From Balaenoptera acutorostrata (lineage: Eukaryota > Chordata > Mammalia > Artiodactyla > Balaenopteridae), in NCBI RefSeq assembly GCF_949987535.1, contig NW_026645873.1, positions 1 to 64,000 of the forward strand: a stretch of DNA of 64,000 nucleotides, written 5' to 3'. Made by a program: the position numbers and the translations under genes. Positions 24,567 through 36,872 of the stretch are shown in pieces. The notes beneath the pieces are model-generated. The model made no database searches, had not been told where the DNA came from, and was given only the letters and a program-made list of their open reading frames with translations. Position 1 is the stretch's first letter. Every line of letters begins with the position of its first letter.

Positions 24567-25480
24567 GTTCCGTACAGGTTGCAATTTGTCCTGAGGATGA
24601 ACGGGAAGAGGGGGAACCAATGAGAGACTAGCTCTAGGTGTTGGGACAGGCACAGGTCACTCTATTTTCCCATCAGGAAGAAGAATTAACCACAGGCTTA
24701 GCCTGCCCTCTGGAACCAGAATAGGGCCTGAAGCAATCCTGCGCTTTTGCGGCCAGCTCCCAAAAAAGCGACTTGAAAAATGGAGCTCAGGGGCACTGCA
24801 ATTCACAAACCTGCAGAGTTATAAATGACAACTCTCGTCCACAAATATATTGAGAGAAGGCAACGAAGAGGATTTGAAAGCAAGGCAGAATTGGAGGAAA
24901 CAGATTTCAGGAGGTAGATTCGAATCGCCTTGAAAGCACATGAAAAGCGGCCAAACGTGGACAATGATGCCCTTGGCCAAAAAGGGCGTATGCGTTTTTT
25001 CCTGAATATATTCAGGAAAAAACGCATATGCCCTTTTTGGCCAACCAAGCAACCTGGAAAGGCAAATCAGCGCTCCAAAGAAGTCTCGCTTCCCAGCGGG
25101 CAAAAGGGCCAGGCTGAAAAAAGTGTCAAAACCAGAAATGCAGGACCGGCCATGGAGAAATGGGAGCCTTGCTACGCTGATGGGCGGGATGTAAATTGCC
25201 AACAGCCACTCTGGAGAAGTGTACGGTGTGTCCTGAAACATCTAAAAACACAGCTTAGAGTGCATAGGGCACTTCCACTCATGGGCGTATAAATTGGGAA
25301 AACTAAAAATCAGCAAGACACAGGCACCCCAAAGTTTAGGGCTGCTCTGTTGACAAGAACCCCCACTTCATTACACCTTAAATATCCTAGGAAAGAGAAA
25401 AATGGATAAAGAAGTTGTGGTCCTCATGTACAATGGAATATCACTCAGCCATGAAATCAACGTCATAAGGCTAGTAGCAG
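23550..25480 (+). repeat. Block shared at 5-unit distance (copy 1; copy 2 at ~32.34-34.27 kb)
   Basis: Second half of unit 14 and first half of unit 15. Shared rare variants with units 19 and 20 are TAGGTCACACAG, GTTAATGTTCC, CTCTTTGCTCAGTGAAG, TTTTCTAAACCC and CTGCCCTCTGGAACC. Spacing is 8788-8789 bp. About ten single-base differences were seen. Edges are approximate. Confidence 0.85.
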
Positions 25481-26324
25481 CACGAAGAGTGGATTTAGGC
25501 ACGATGATTCTAAGTGAAATAAGTCACACAGATAAAGACACTTATCCTAAGATATCACTTATAGAGGGAATGTAAAAACCGCTACACTTGAACTGAATTG
25601 CAAAACAGAACAGAGTCACACGTTTAGGAAACACACTATGGCTGCTGAACGGGAAAGGTGAGGTGGGGTGATGCATAAAACAAGGGTTTCAAATTAGCTC
25701 CGATACCGTTCCATAAACCCAATATGTAGTAGACAAGACCTACTCCTTGCTCAGTGAACTGGACTCAACACCCCCTATTCACCGCACAAGAATATATCTG
25801 ACTAGTAAGAATCTTCAAACCTATGTATTGATATCTCTCTGTAAGTGAGTCAAGGGGGTGTAAAGCGGCATAAACACAGCCGTGAAAAGCAGCTAAACCC
25901 CATTATAAAAATAAATTACTTTTCAAAACCCGTGAAACAAAGACAGTGAAAGAGAGAGAAATTCTTACAAAATTCGTTCAGGGGTTGTGATGCAACCTGG
26001 ATTGACCATATCTAGACCCACAGCTGATTGAGACATAAGGGTGGACACTCTTGGGGCTGAGAGGTTTGGTGAGGTTGCGTGAGCCAACGCAGACCCTCTA
26101 AAGTAATACTGCATGGTACCCATCCCATGGTCCCAAATCTCCAGGTTCAAGGGCATCTTCCTACGTCGAAAACATGCATGAGAAACCCAGAAGATGGTAC
26201 ACCGTGTGATCGGGAAAGGTTTCTAAAACGCACCTCATTTCTCATATCCTTGTTCTCGGGTTCGCCATTCCAGCTGCTTTACTAGCCATCTCCCTCCTTG
26301 GAGAATCAGCACCTTTAACCTCCT
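24567..26324 (+). repeat. Satellite monomer 15
   Basis: 1758 bp. The head (CTGCCCTCTGGAACC, CAGAATAGGG) matches unit 20. The palindrome at 24973-25044 has one right-arm change (GCATATGCC). From 25728 on it matches the tail of unit 29 without a visible difference. Confidence 0.94.
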
Positions 26325-27116
26325 GTTCCGTACAGGTTGCAATTTGTCCTGAGGATGAACGGGAAGAGGGGGAACTAATGAGAGACTAGCTCTAGGGGTT
26401 GGGACAGGCAAAGGTCACTCTATTTTCCCATCAGGAAGAAGAATTAACCACAAGCTCAGCCTGCCCCCCAGAACCAGAAGAGTGCCTGAAGCAATCCTAC
26501 ACTTTTGCGGCCAGCTCCCAAAAAAGCGACTGGAAAAATGGAGCTCAGGGGCACTGCAATTCACAAACCTGCAGAGTTTTAAATGATAACTCTCGTCCAC
26601 AAATATATTGAGGGAAGGCAACGAAGAGGCTTTGAAAGCAAGGCAGAATTGCAGGAAACAGATTTCAGGAGGTAGATTCGAATCGCCTTGAAAGCACATG
26701 AAAAGCGGCAAAACGTGGACAATGATGCCCTTGGCCAAAAAGGGCGTAGGCGTTTTTTTCCTGAATATATTAAGGAAAAAACGCATACGCCCTTTTTGGC
26801 CAACCAAGCAACCTGGAAAGGCAAATCAGCGCTCCAAAGAAGTCTCGCTTCCCAGCGGGCAAAAGGGCCATGCAGAAAAAAGTGTCCAAACCAGAAATGC
26901 AGGACCGGCCACGGAGAAATGGGAGCCTTGCTACGCTGATGGGCGGGATGTAAATTGCCAACAGCCACTCTGGAGAAGTGTACGGTGTGTCCTGAAACAT
27001 CTAAAAAACACAGCTTGGAGAGCATAGGGCACTTCCACTCATGGGCGTATAAATTGGGAAAACGAAAAATCAGCAAGACACAGGCACCCCAAAGTTTAGT
27101 GCTGCTCTGTTGACAA
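25728..27116 (+). repeat. 1389-bp tract repeated at 14-unit distance (copy 1)
   Basis: I saw no difference from 50351-51739, 24,623 bp downstream. It carries rare variants found together only in these two places: GGGGTTGTGATG, GACCCTCTAAAG, CATATCCTTGTTCTC, GGGGGAACTAATG, GGCAAAGGTC, the damaged palindrome and AGTTTAGTGCTG. Confidence 0.9.
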
Positions 27117-28084
27117 GAACCCCCACTTCATTACACCTTAAATATCCTAGGAAAGAAAAAAGTGGATAACGAAGTTGTGGTCCTCATGTACAATGGAATA
27201 TCACTCAGCCATGAAATCGACGTCATAAGGATAGTAGCAGCACGATGAGTGGATTTAGGTACGACGATTCTAAGTGAAATAAGTCACACAGAAAACGACA
27301 CTTATCATAAGATATCACTTATAGAGGGAATATAAAACCGCTACACTTGAACTAAATTACAAAACAGAACAGAGTCACAAGTTCAGAAAACACACTATGG
27401 CTGCTGAACGGGAAAGGTGAGGTGGGGTGATGCATAAAACAAGGGTTTCAAATTAGCTCAGTTACCGTTCCATAAACCCAATATGTAGTAGACAAGACCT
27501 ACTCCTTGCTCAGTAACCTGGCCTCAACACCCCCTATTCACCACACAAGAATATATCTGACTAGTAAGAATCTTCAAACCTATGTATTGATATCTCTCTG
27601 TAAGTGAGTCAAGGGGTTGTAAAGCGGCATAAACACAGCCGTGAAAAGCAGCTAAACCCCATTATAAAAATAAATTACTTTTCAAAACCCGTGAAACAAA
27701 GACAGTGAAAGAGAGAGAAATTCTTACAAAATTCGTTCAGGGGCTGTGATGCAACCTGGATTGACCATATCTAGAGCCACAGCTGATTGAGACATAAGGG
27801 TGGACAGGCTTGGGGCTGAGAGGTTTGGTGAGGTTGCGTGAGCCAACACAGACCCTTTAAAGTAATACTGCATGGTACCCATCCCATGGGTCCCAAATCT
27901 CCAGGTTCAAGGGCATCTTCCTACGTCGAAAACATGCATGAGAAACCCAGAAGATGGTACACCGTGTGATCGGGAAAGGTTTCTAAAACGCACCTCATTT
28001 CTCATCTCCTTGTGCTCGGGTTCTCCATTCCAGCCGCTTTACTAGCCATCTCCCTCCTTGGAGAATCAGCACCTTTAACCTCCT
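26325..28084 (+). repeat. Satellite monomer 16
   Basis: 1760 bp. It carries a damaged palindrome at 26731-26803 (73 bp: GTAGGCG, one extra T, and ATTAAGG in the right arm), found again only in unit 30. The sequence to 27116 equals that of unit 30; the tail has GGACAGGCTTGG, as in units 21 and 30. Confidence 0.94.
26731..26803. repeat. Damaged palindrome with extra T (unit 16)
   Basis: Left arm GTAGGCG instead of GTATGCG and a seven-T run instead of six; right arm ATTAAGG instead of ATTCAGG. None of these changes is matched in the opposite arm. The same form occurs at 51354-51426 (unit 30), which marks those two units as copies. Confidence 0.95.
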
Positions 28085-29843
28085 GTTCCGTACAGGTTGC
28101 AATTTGTCCTGAGGATGAACGGGAAGAGGGGGAACCAATGAGAGACTAGCTCTAGGGGTTGGGACAGGCACAGGTCACTCTATTTTCCCATCAGGAAGAA
28201 GAATTAACCACAAGCTCAGCCTGCCCCCCAGAACCAGAAGAGGGCCTGAAGCAATCCTGCACTTTTGAGGCCAGCTCCCAGAAAAGCGACTGGAAAAATG
28301 GAGCTCAGGGGCAGTGCAATTCACAAACCTGCAGAGTTATAAATGATAACTCTCGTCCACAAATATATTGAGGGAAGGCAACGAAGAGGCTTTGAAAGCA
28401 AGGCAGAATTACAGGAAACAGATTTCAGGAGGTAGATTCGAATCGCCTTGAAAGCACATGAAAAGCGGCAAAACGTGGACAATGATGCCCTTGGCCAAAA
28501 AGGGCGTATGCGTTTTTTCCTGAATATATTCAGGAAAAAACGCATACGCCCTTTTTGGCCAACCAAGCAACCTGGAAAGGCAAATCAGCGCTCCAAAGAA
28601 GTCTCGCTTCCCAGCGGGCAAAAGAGCCATGCGGAAAAAAGTGTCAAAACCAGAAATGCAGGACCGGCCATGGAGAAATGGGAGCCTTGCTACGCTGATG
28701 GGCGGGATGTAAATTGCCAACAGCCACTCTGGAGAAGTGTACGGTGTGTCCTGAAACATCTAAAAACACAGCTTAGAGTGCATAGGGCACTTCCACTCAT
28801 GGGCGTATAAATTGGGAAAACTAAAAATCAGCAAGACACAGGCACCCCAAAGTTTAGGGCTGCTCTGTTGACAAGAACCCCCACTTCATTACACCTTAAA
28901 TATCCTAGGAAAGAGAAAAATGGATAAAGAAGTTGGGGTCCTCATGTACAATGGAATATCACTCAGCCATGAAATCAACGTCATAAGGCTAGTAGCAGCA
29001 CGATGAATGGATTTAGGCACGACGATTCTAAGTGAAATAAGTCACACAGAAAAACACACTTATCATAAGATATCACTCATAGAGGGAATGTAAAAACCGC
29101 TACACTTGAACTGAATTACAAAACAGAACAGAGTCACACGTTCAGAAAACACACTATGGCTGCTGAACGGGCAAGGTGAGGTGGGGTGATGCATAAAACA
29201 AGGGTTTCAAATTAGCTCAGATACCGTTCCATAAACCCAATATGTAAGAGACAAGACCTATTCCTTTTTCAGTGAACTGGACTCAACACCCCCTATTCAC
29301 CGCACAAGAATATATCTGACTAGTAAGAATCTTCAAACCTATGTATTGATATCTCTCCGTAAGTGAGTCAAGGGGGTGTAAAGCGGCATAAACACAGCCG
29401 TGAAAAGCAGCTAAACCCCATTATAAAAATAAATTACTTTTCAAAACCCGTGAAACAAAGACAGTGAAAGAGAGAGAAATTCTTACAAAATTCGTTCAGG
29501 GGCTGTGATGCAACCTGGATTGACCATATCTAGACCCACAGCTGATTGAGACATAAGGGTGGACACTCTTGGGGCTGAGAGGTTTGGTGAGGTTGCGTGA
29601 GCCAACGCAGACCCTTTAAAGTAATACTGCATGGTACCCATCCCATGGGTCCCAAATCTCCAGGTTCAAGGGCATCTTCCTACTTCGAAAACATGCATGA
29701 GAAACCCAGAAGATGGTACACCGTGTGATCGGGAAAGGTTTCTAAAACGCACCTCATTTCTCATCTCCTTGTGCTCGGGTTCGCCATTCCAGCCGCTTTA
29801 CTAGCCATCTCCCTCCTTGGAGAATCAGCACCTTTAACCTCCT
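28085..29843 (+). repeat. Satellite monomer 17 (mosaic of three types)
   Basis: 1759 bp. Perfect 72-bp palindrome at 28491-28562. The head resembles unit 14, the middle resembles units 15 and 20 (CTTAGAGTGCATAG), and the tail carries GTAAGAGACAAG, CCTTTTTCAGTG and CTCTCCGTAAG, as in units 33-36. Confidence 0.94.
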
Positions 29844-31595
29844 GTTCCGTACAGGTTGCAATTTGTCCTGAGGATGAACGGGAAGAGGGGGAACCAATGA
29901 GAGACTAGCTCTAGGGTTTGGGACAGGCACAGGTCACTCTATTTTCCCATCAGGAAGAAGAATTAACCACAAGCTCAGCCTGCCCCCCAGAACCAGAAGA
30001 GGGCCTGAAGCAATCCTGCACTTTTGCGGCCAGCTCTCAGAAAAGCGACTGGAAAAATGGAGCTCAGGGGCACTGCAATTCACAAACCTGCAGAGTTATA
30101 AATGATAACTCTCGTCCACAAATATATTGAGGGAAGGCAAGGAAGAGGCTTTGAAAGCAAGGCAGAATTGCAGGAAACAGATTTCAGGAGGTAGATTCGA
30201 ATCGCCTTGAAAGCACATGAAAAGCGGCAAAACGTGGACAATGATGCCCTTGGCCAAAAAGGGCGTATGCGTTTTTTCCTGAATATATTCAGGAAAAAAC
30301 GCATACGCCCTTTTTGGCCAACCAAGCCACCTGGAAAGGCAAATCAGCGCTCCAAAGAAGTCTCGCTTCCCAGCGGGCAAAAGGGCCATGCGGAAAAATG
30401 TGTCCAAACCAGAAATGCAGGACCGGCCATGGAGAAATGGGAGCCTTGCTACGCTGATGGGCGGGATGTAAATTGCCAACAGCCACTCTGGAGAAATGTA
30501 CGGTGTGTCCTGAAACATCTAAAAAACACAACTTGGAGAGCATAGGGCACTTCCCCTCATGGGCGTACAAATTGGGAAAACTAAAAATCAGCAAGACACA
30601 GGCACCCCAAAGTTTAGGGCCGCTCAAGATCCCCCACTTCATTACACCTTAAATATCCTAGGAAAGAGAAAAGTGGATAACGAAGTTGTGGTCCTCATGT
30701 ACAATGGAATATCACTCAGCCATGAAATCCACGTCATAAGGCTAGTAGCAGCACGATGAGAGGATTTAGGTACGACAATTCTAAGTGAAATAAGTCACAC
30801 AGAAATAGACACTGATCATAAGATATTACTTATAGAGGGAATGTAAAAACCGCTACACTTGAACTGAATTACAAAACAGAACAGAGTCACACGTTCAGAA
30901 AACACACTATGGCTGCTGAACGGGAAAGGTGAGGTGGGGTGATGCATAAAACAAGGGTTTCAAATTAGCTCAGTTAATGTTCCATAAACCCAATATGTAG
31001 TAGACAAGACCTACTCCTTGCTCAGTGAACTGGCCTCAACACCACCTATTCACCACACAAGAATATATCTGACTAGTAAGAATCTTCAAACCTATGTATT
31101 CATATCTCTCTGTAAGTGAGTCAAGGGGGTGTAAAGTGGTATAAACACAGCCGTGAAAAGCAGCTAAACCCCATTATAAAAATAAATTACTTTTCAAAAC
31201 CCGTGAAACAAAGACAGTGAAAGAGAGGGAAATTCTTACAAAACTCGTTCAGGGGCTGTGATGCAACCTGGATTGACCATATCTAGACCCACAGCTGATT
31301 GAGACATAAGGGTGGACACTCTTGGGGCTGAGAGGTTCGGTGAGGTTGGGTGAGCCAACGCAGACCCTTTCAAGTAATACTGCATGGTACCCATCCCATG
31401 GGTCCCAAATCTCCAGGTTCAAGGGCATCTTCCTACGTCGAAAACAGGCATGAGAAACCCAGAAGATGGTACACCGTGTGATCGGGAAAGGTTTCTAAAA
31501 CGCACCTCATTTCTCATCTCCTTTGCTCGGGTTCGCCATTCCAGCCGATTTACTAGCCATCTCCCTCCTTGGAGAATCAGCACCTTTAACCTCAT
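29844..31595 (+). repeat. Satellite monomer 18
   Basis: 1752 bp. Perfect 72-bp palindrome at 30250-30321. It shares the 7-bp shortening and AATAGACACTGATC with unit 13. The tail (GAGGTTCGG, AACAGGCATG, CTCCTTTGCTCGGG) is of the unit 33-36 type. Confidence 0.94.
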
Positions 31596-33354
31596 GTTCC
31601 ATACAGGTTGCAATTTGTCCTGAGGATGAACGGGAAGAGGGGGAACCAATGAGAGACTAGCTCTAGGGGTTGGGACAGGCACAGGTCACTCAATTTTCCC
31701 ATCAGGAAGAAGAATTAAGCACAAGCTCAGCCTGCCCCCCAGAACCAGAAGAGGGCCTGAAGCAATCCTGCGCTTTTGCGGCCAGCTCCCAAAAAAGCGA
31801 GTTGAAAAATGGAGCTCAGGGGCATTGCAATTCACAAACCTGCAGAGATTTAAATGATACCTCTCGTCCACAAATATATTAAGGGAAGGCAACGAAGAGG
31901 CTTTTAAAGCAAGGCAGAATTGCAGGAAACAGATTTCAGGAGGTAGATTCGAATCGCCTTGAAAGCACATGAAAAGCGGCAAAACGTGGACAATGATGCC
32001 CTTGGCCAAAAAGGGCGTATGCGTTTTTTCCTGAATATATTCAGGAAAAAACGCATACGCCTTTTTGGCCAACCAAGCAACCTGGAAAGGCAAATCAGCG
32101 CTCCAAAGAAGTCTCGCTTCCCAGCGGGCAAAAGGGCCATGCGGAAAAAAGTGTCCAAACCAGAAATGCAGGACCGGCCATGGAGAAATGGGAGCCTTGC
32201 TATGCTGATGGGCGGGATGTAAATTGCCAACAGCCACTCTGGAGAAGTGTACGGTGTGTCCTGAAACATCTAAAAAACACAGCTTGGAGAGCATAGGGCA
32301 CTTCCACTCATGGGCGTATAAATTGGGAAAACGAAAAATCAGCAAGACACAGGCACCCCAAAGTTTAGGGCTGCTCTGTTGACAAGAACCCCCACTTCAT
32401 TACACCTTAAATATCCTAGGAAAGAGAAAAGTGGATAACGAAGTTGTGGTCCTCATGTACAATGGAATATCACTCAGCCATGAAATCCACGTCATAAGGC
32501 TAGTAGCAGCACGATGAGTGGATTTAGGTACGACGATTCTAAGTGAAATAGGTCACACAGAAAAAGACACTTATCATAAGATATCACTTATAGAGGGAAT
32601 ATAAAAACCGCTACACTTGAACTAAATTACAAAACAGAACAGAGTCACACGTTCAGAAAACACACTATGGCTGCTGAACGGGAAAGGTGAGGTGGGGTGA
32701 TGCATGAAACAAGGGTTTCAAATTAGCTCAGTTAATGTTCCATAAACCCAATATGTAATAGAAAAGACCTACTCTTTGCTCAGTGAAGTGGCCTCAACAC
32801 CCCCTATTCACCACACAAGAATATATATGACTAGTAAGAATCTTCAAACCTATGTACTGATATCTCTCTGTAAGTGAGTCAAGGGGGTGTAAAGCGGCCT
32901 AAACACAGCCGTGAAAAGCAGCTAAACCCCATTATAAAAATAAATTACTTTTCTAAACCCGTGAAACAAAGAGAGTGAAAGAGAGAGAAATTCTTACAAA
33001 ATTCGTTCAGGGGCTGTGATGCAACCTGGATTGACCATATCTAGACCCACAGCTGATTGAGACATAAGGGTGGACACTCTTGGGGCTGAGAGGTTTGGTG
33101 AGGTTGCGTGAGCCAACGCAGACCCTTGAAAGTAATACTGCATGGTACCCATCCCATGGGTCCCAAATCTCCAGGTTCAAGGGCATCTTCCTACGTCGAA
33201 AACATGCATGAGAAACCCAGAAGATGGTACACAGTGTGATCGGGAAAGGTTTCTAAAACGCACCTCATTTCTCATCTCCTTGTGCTCGGGTTCGCCATTC
33301 CAGCCGCTTTACTAGCCATCTCCCTCCTTGGAGAATCAGCACCTTTAAGCTCCT
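31596..33354 (+). repeat. Satellite monomer 19
   Basis: 1759 bp. The head (TTAAGCACAAG, GCGAGTTGAAAA, GATACCTCTCG) is like units 34-37; the second half equals unit 14. The palindrome at 32002-32072 is 71 bp because one C is missing in the right arm (ACGCCTTTTT). Confidence 0.94.
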
Positions 33355-34270
33355 GTTCCGTACAGGTTGCAATTTGTCCTGAGGATGAACGGGAAGAGGG
33401 GGAACCAATGAGAGACTAGCTCTAGGTGTTGGGACAGGCACAGGTCACTCTATTTTCCCATCAGGAAGAAGAATTAACCACAGGCTTAGCCTGCCCTCTG
33501 GAACCAGAATAGGGCCTGAAGCAATCCTGCGCTTTTGCGCCCAGCTCCCAAAAAAGCGACTTGAAAAATGGAGCTCAGGGGCACTGCAATTCACAAACCT
33601 GCAGAGTTATAAATGACAACTCTCGTCCACAAATATATTGAGAGAAGGCAACGAAGAGGATTTGAAAGCAAGGCAGAATTGCAGGAAACAGATTTCAGGA
33701 GGTAGATTCGAATCGCCTTGAAAGCACATGAAAAGCGGCCAAACGTGGACAATGATGCCCTTGGCCAAAAAGGGCGTATGCGTTTTTTCCTGAATATATT
33801 CAGGAAAAAACGCATACGCCCTTTTTGGCCAACCAAGCAACCTGGAAAGGCAAATCAGCGCTCCAAAGAAGTCTCGCTTCCCAGCGGGCAAAAGGGCCAG
33901 GCGGAAAAAAGTGTCCAAACCAGAAATGCAGGACCGGCCATGGAGAAATGGGAGCCTTGCTACGCTGATGGGCGGGATGTAAATTGCCAACAGCCACTCT
34001 GGAGAAGTGTACGGTGTGTCCTGAAACATCTAAAAACACAGCTTAGAGTGCATAGGGCACTTCCACTCATGGGCGTATAAATTGGGAAAACTAAAAATCA
34101 GCAAGACACAGGCACCCCAAAGTTTAGGGCTACTCTGTTGACAAGAACCCCCACTTCATTACACCTTAAATATCCTAGGAAAGAGAAAAATGGATAAAGA
34201 AGTTGTGGTCCTCATGTACAATGGAATATCACTCAGCCATGAAATCAACGTCATAAGGCTAGTAGCAGCA
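32340..34270 (+). repeat. Block shared at 5-unit distance (copy 2 of ~23.55-25.48 kb)
   Basis: Second half of unit 19 and first half of unit 20, carrying the same rare variants as units 14-15. The DNA left of it in unit 19 is of the unit 34-37 type, so the left edge is a mosaic junction. Confidence 0.85.
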
Positions 34271-35113
34271 CGATGAGTGGATTTAGGCACGACGATTCTA
34301 AGTGAAATAAGTCACATAGAAAAACACACTTATCATAAGATATCACTCATAGAGGGAATGTAAAAACCGCTACACTTGAACTGAATTACAAAACAGAACA
34401 GAGTCACACGTTCAGAAAACACACTATGGCTGCTGAACGGGCAAGGTGAGGTGGGGTGATGCATAAAACAAGGGTTTCAAATTAGCTCAGATACCATTCC
34501 ATAAAACCAATATGTAGTAGACAAGACCTACTCCTTGCTCAGTGAACTGGCCTCAACACCCCCTATTCACCGCACAAGAATATATCTGACTAGTAAGAAT
34601 CTTCAAACCTATGTATTGATATCTCTCTGTAAGTGAGGCAAGGGGGTGTAAAGCAGTATAAACACAGCCGTGAAAAGCAGTTAAACCCCATTATAAAAAT
34701 AAATTACTTTTCAAAACCCGTGAAACAAAGACAGTGAAAGAGAGAGAAATTCTTACAAAATTCGTTCAGGGGCTGTGATGCAACCTGGATTGACCATATC
34801 TAGACCCACAGCTGATTGAGACATAAGGGTGGACACTCTTGAGGCTGAGAGGTTTGGTGAGGTTCCGTGAGCCAACGCAGACCCTTTAAAGTAATACTGC
34901 ATGGTACCCATCCCATGGGTCCCAAATCTCCAGGTTCAAGGGCATCTTCCTACGTCGAAAACATGCATGAGAAACCCAGAAGATGGTACACCGTGTGATC
35001 GGGAAAGGTTTCTAAAACGCACCTCATTTCTCATCTCCTTGTGCTCGGGTTCGCCATTCCAGCCGCTTTACTAGCCATCTCCCTCCTTGGAGAATAAGCA
35101 CCTTTAACCTCCT
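33355..35113 (+). repeat. Satellite monomer 20
   Basis: 1759 bp. Perfect 72-bp palindrome at 33761-33832. The head is a near-copy of unit 15, 8788 bp upstream. The L1-derived middle (AAAAACACACTT, ACTCATAGAGG) matches unit 17. Confidence 0.94.
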
Positions 35114-36872
35114 GTTCCGTACAGGTTGCTATTTGTCCAGAGGATGAATGGGAAGAGGGGGAACCAATGAGAGACTAGCTCTAGGGGTTGGGACAGGCAC
35201 AGGTCACTCTATTTTCCCATCAGGAAGAAGAATTAACCACAAGCTCAGCCTGCCCCCCAGAACCAGAAGAGGGCCTGAAGCAATCCTGCACTTTTGCGGC
35301 CAGCTCCCAGAAAAGCGACTGGAAAAATGGAGCTCAGGGGCACTGCAATTCACAAACCTGCAGAGTTATAAATGATAACTCTCGTCCACAAATATACTGA
35401 GGGAAGGCAATGAAGAGGCTTTGAAATCAAGGCAGAATTGCAAGAAACAGATTTCAGGAGGTAGATACGAATCGCCTTGAAAGCACATGAAAAGCGGCAA
35501 AACGTGGACAATGATGCCCTTGGCCAAAAAGGGCGTATGCGTTTTTTCCTGAATATATTCAGGAAAAAACGCACACGCCCTTTTTGGCCAACCAAGCAAC
35601 CTGGAAAGGCAAATCAGCGCTCCAAAGAAGTCTCGCTTCCCAGCGGGCAAAAGGGCCATGCAGAAAAAAGTGTCCAAACCAGAAATGCAGAACCGGCCAC
35701 GGAGAAATGGGAGCCTTGCTACGCTGATGGGCGGGATGTAAATTGCCAACAGCCACTCTGGAGAAGTGTACGGTGTGTCCTGAAACATCTAAAAAACACA
35801 GCTTGGAGAGCATAGGGCACTTCCACTCATGGGCGTATAAATTGGGAAAACGAAAAATCAGCAAGACACAGGCACCCCAAAGTTTAGGGCTGCTCTGTTG
35901 ACAAGAACCCCCACTTCATTACACCTTAAATATCCTAGGAAAGAGAAAAGTGGATAACGAAGTTGTGGTCCTCATGTACAATGGAATATCACTCAGCCAT
36001 GAAATCCACGTCATAAGGCTAGTAGCAGCACGATGAGTGGATTTAGGTACGACGATTCTAAGTGAAATAAGTCACACAGAAAACGACACTTATCATAAGA
36101 TATCACTTATAGAGGGAATATAAAACCGCTACACTTGAACTAAATTACAAAACAGAACAGAGTCACAAGTTCAGAAAACACACTATGGCTGCTGAACGGG
36201 AAAGGTGAGGTGGGGTGATGCATAAAACAAGGGTTTCAAATTAGCTCAGTTACCGTTCCATAAACCCAATATGTAGTAGACAAGACCTACTCCTTGCTCA
36301 GTGACCTGGCCTCAACACCCCCTATTCACCACACAAGAATATATCTGACTAGTAAGAATCTTCAAACCTATGTATTGATATCTCTCTGTAAGTGAGTCAA
36401 GGGGTTGTAAAGCGGCATAAACACAGCCGTGGAAAGCAGCTAAACCCCATTATAAAAATAAATTACTTTTCAAAACCCGTGAAACAAAGACAGTGAAAGA
36501 GAGAGAAATTTTTACAAAATTCGTTCAGGGGCTGTGATGCAACCTGGATTGACCATATCTAGACCCACAGCTGATTGAGACATAAGGGTGGACAGGCTTG
36601 GGGCTGAGAGGTTTGGTGAGGTTCCGTGAGCCAACACAGACCCTTTAAAGTAATACTGCATAGTACCCATCCCATGGGTCCCAAATCTCCAGGTTCAAGG
36701 GCATCTTCCTACGTTGAAAACATGCATGAGAAACCCAGAAGATGGTACACCGTGTGATCGGGAAAGGTTTCTAAAACGCACCTCATTTCTCATCTCCTTG
36801 TGCTCGGGTTCGCCATTCCAGCCGCTTTACTAGCCATCTCCCTCCTTGGAGAATCAGCACCTTTAACCTCCT
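35114..36872 (+). repeat. Satellite monomer 21
   Basis: 1759 bp. The head (GTTGCTATTTG, GATGAATGGG, ATATACTGAGG) is like units 24 and 25. The palindrome at 35520-35591 has their right-arm change (GCACACGCC). The tail (GGACAGGCTTGG, GCATAGTACC, ACGTTGAAAAC) matches unit 30. Confidence 0.94.
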
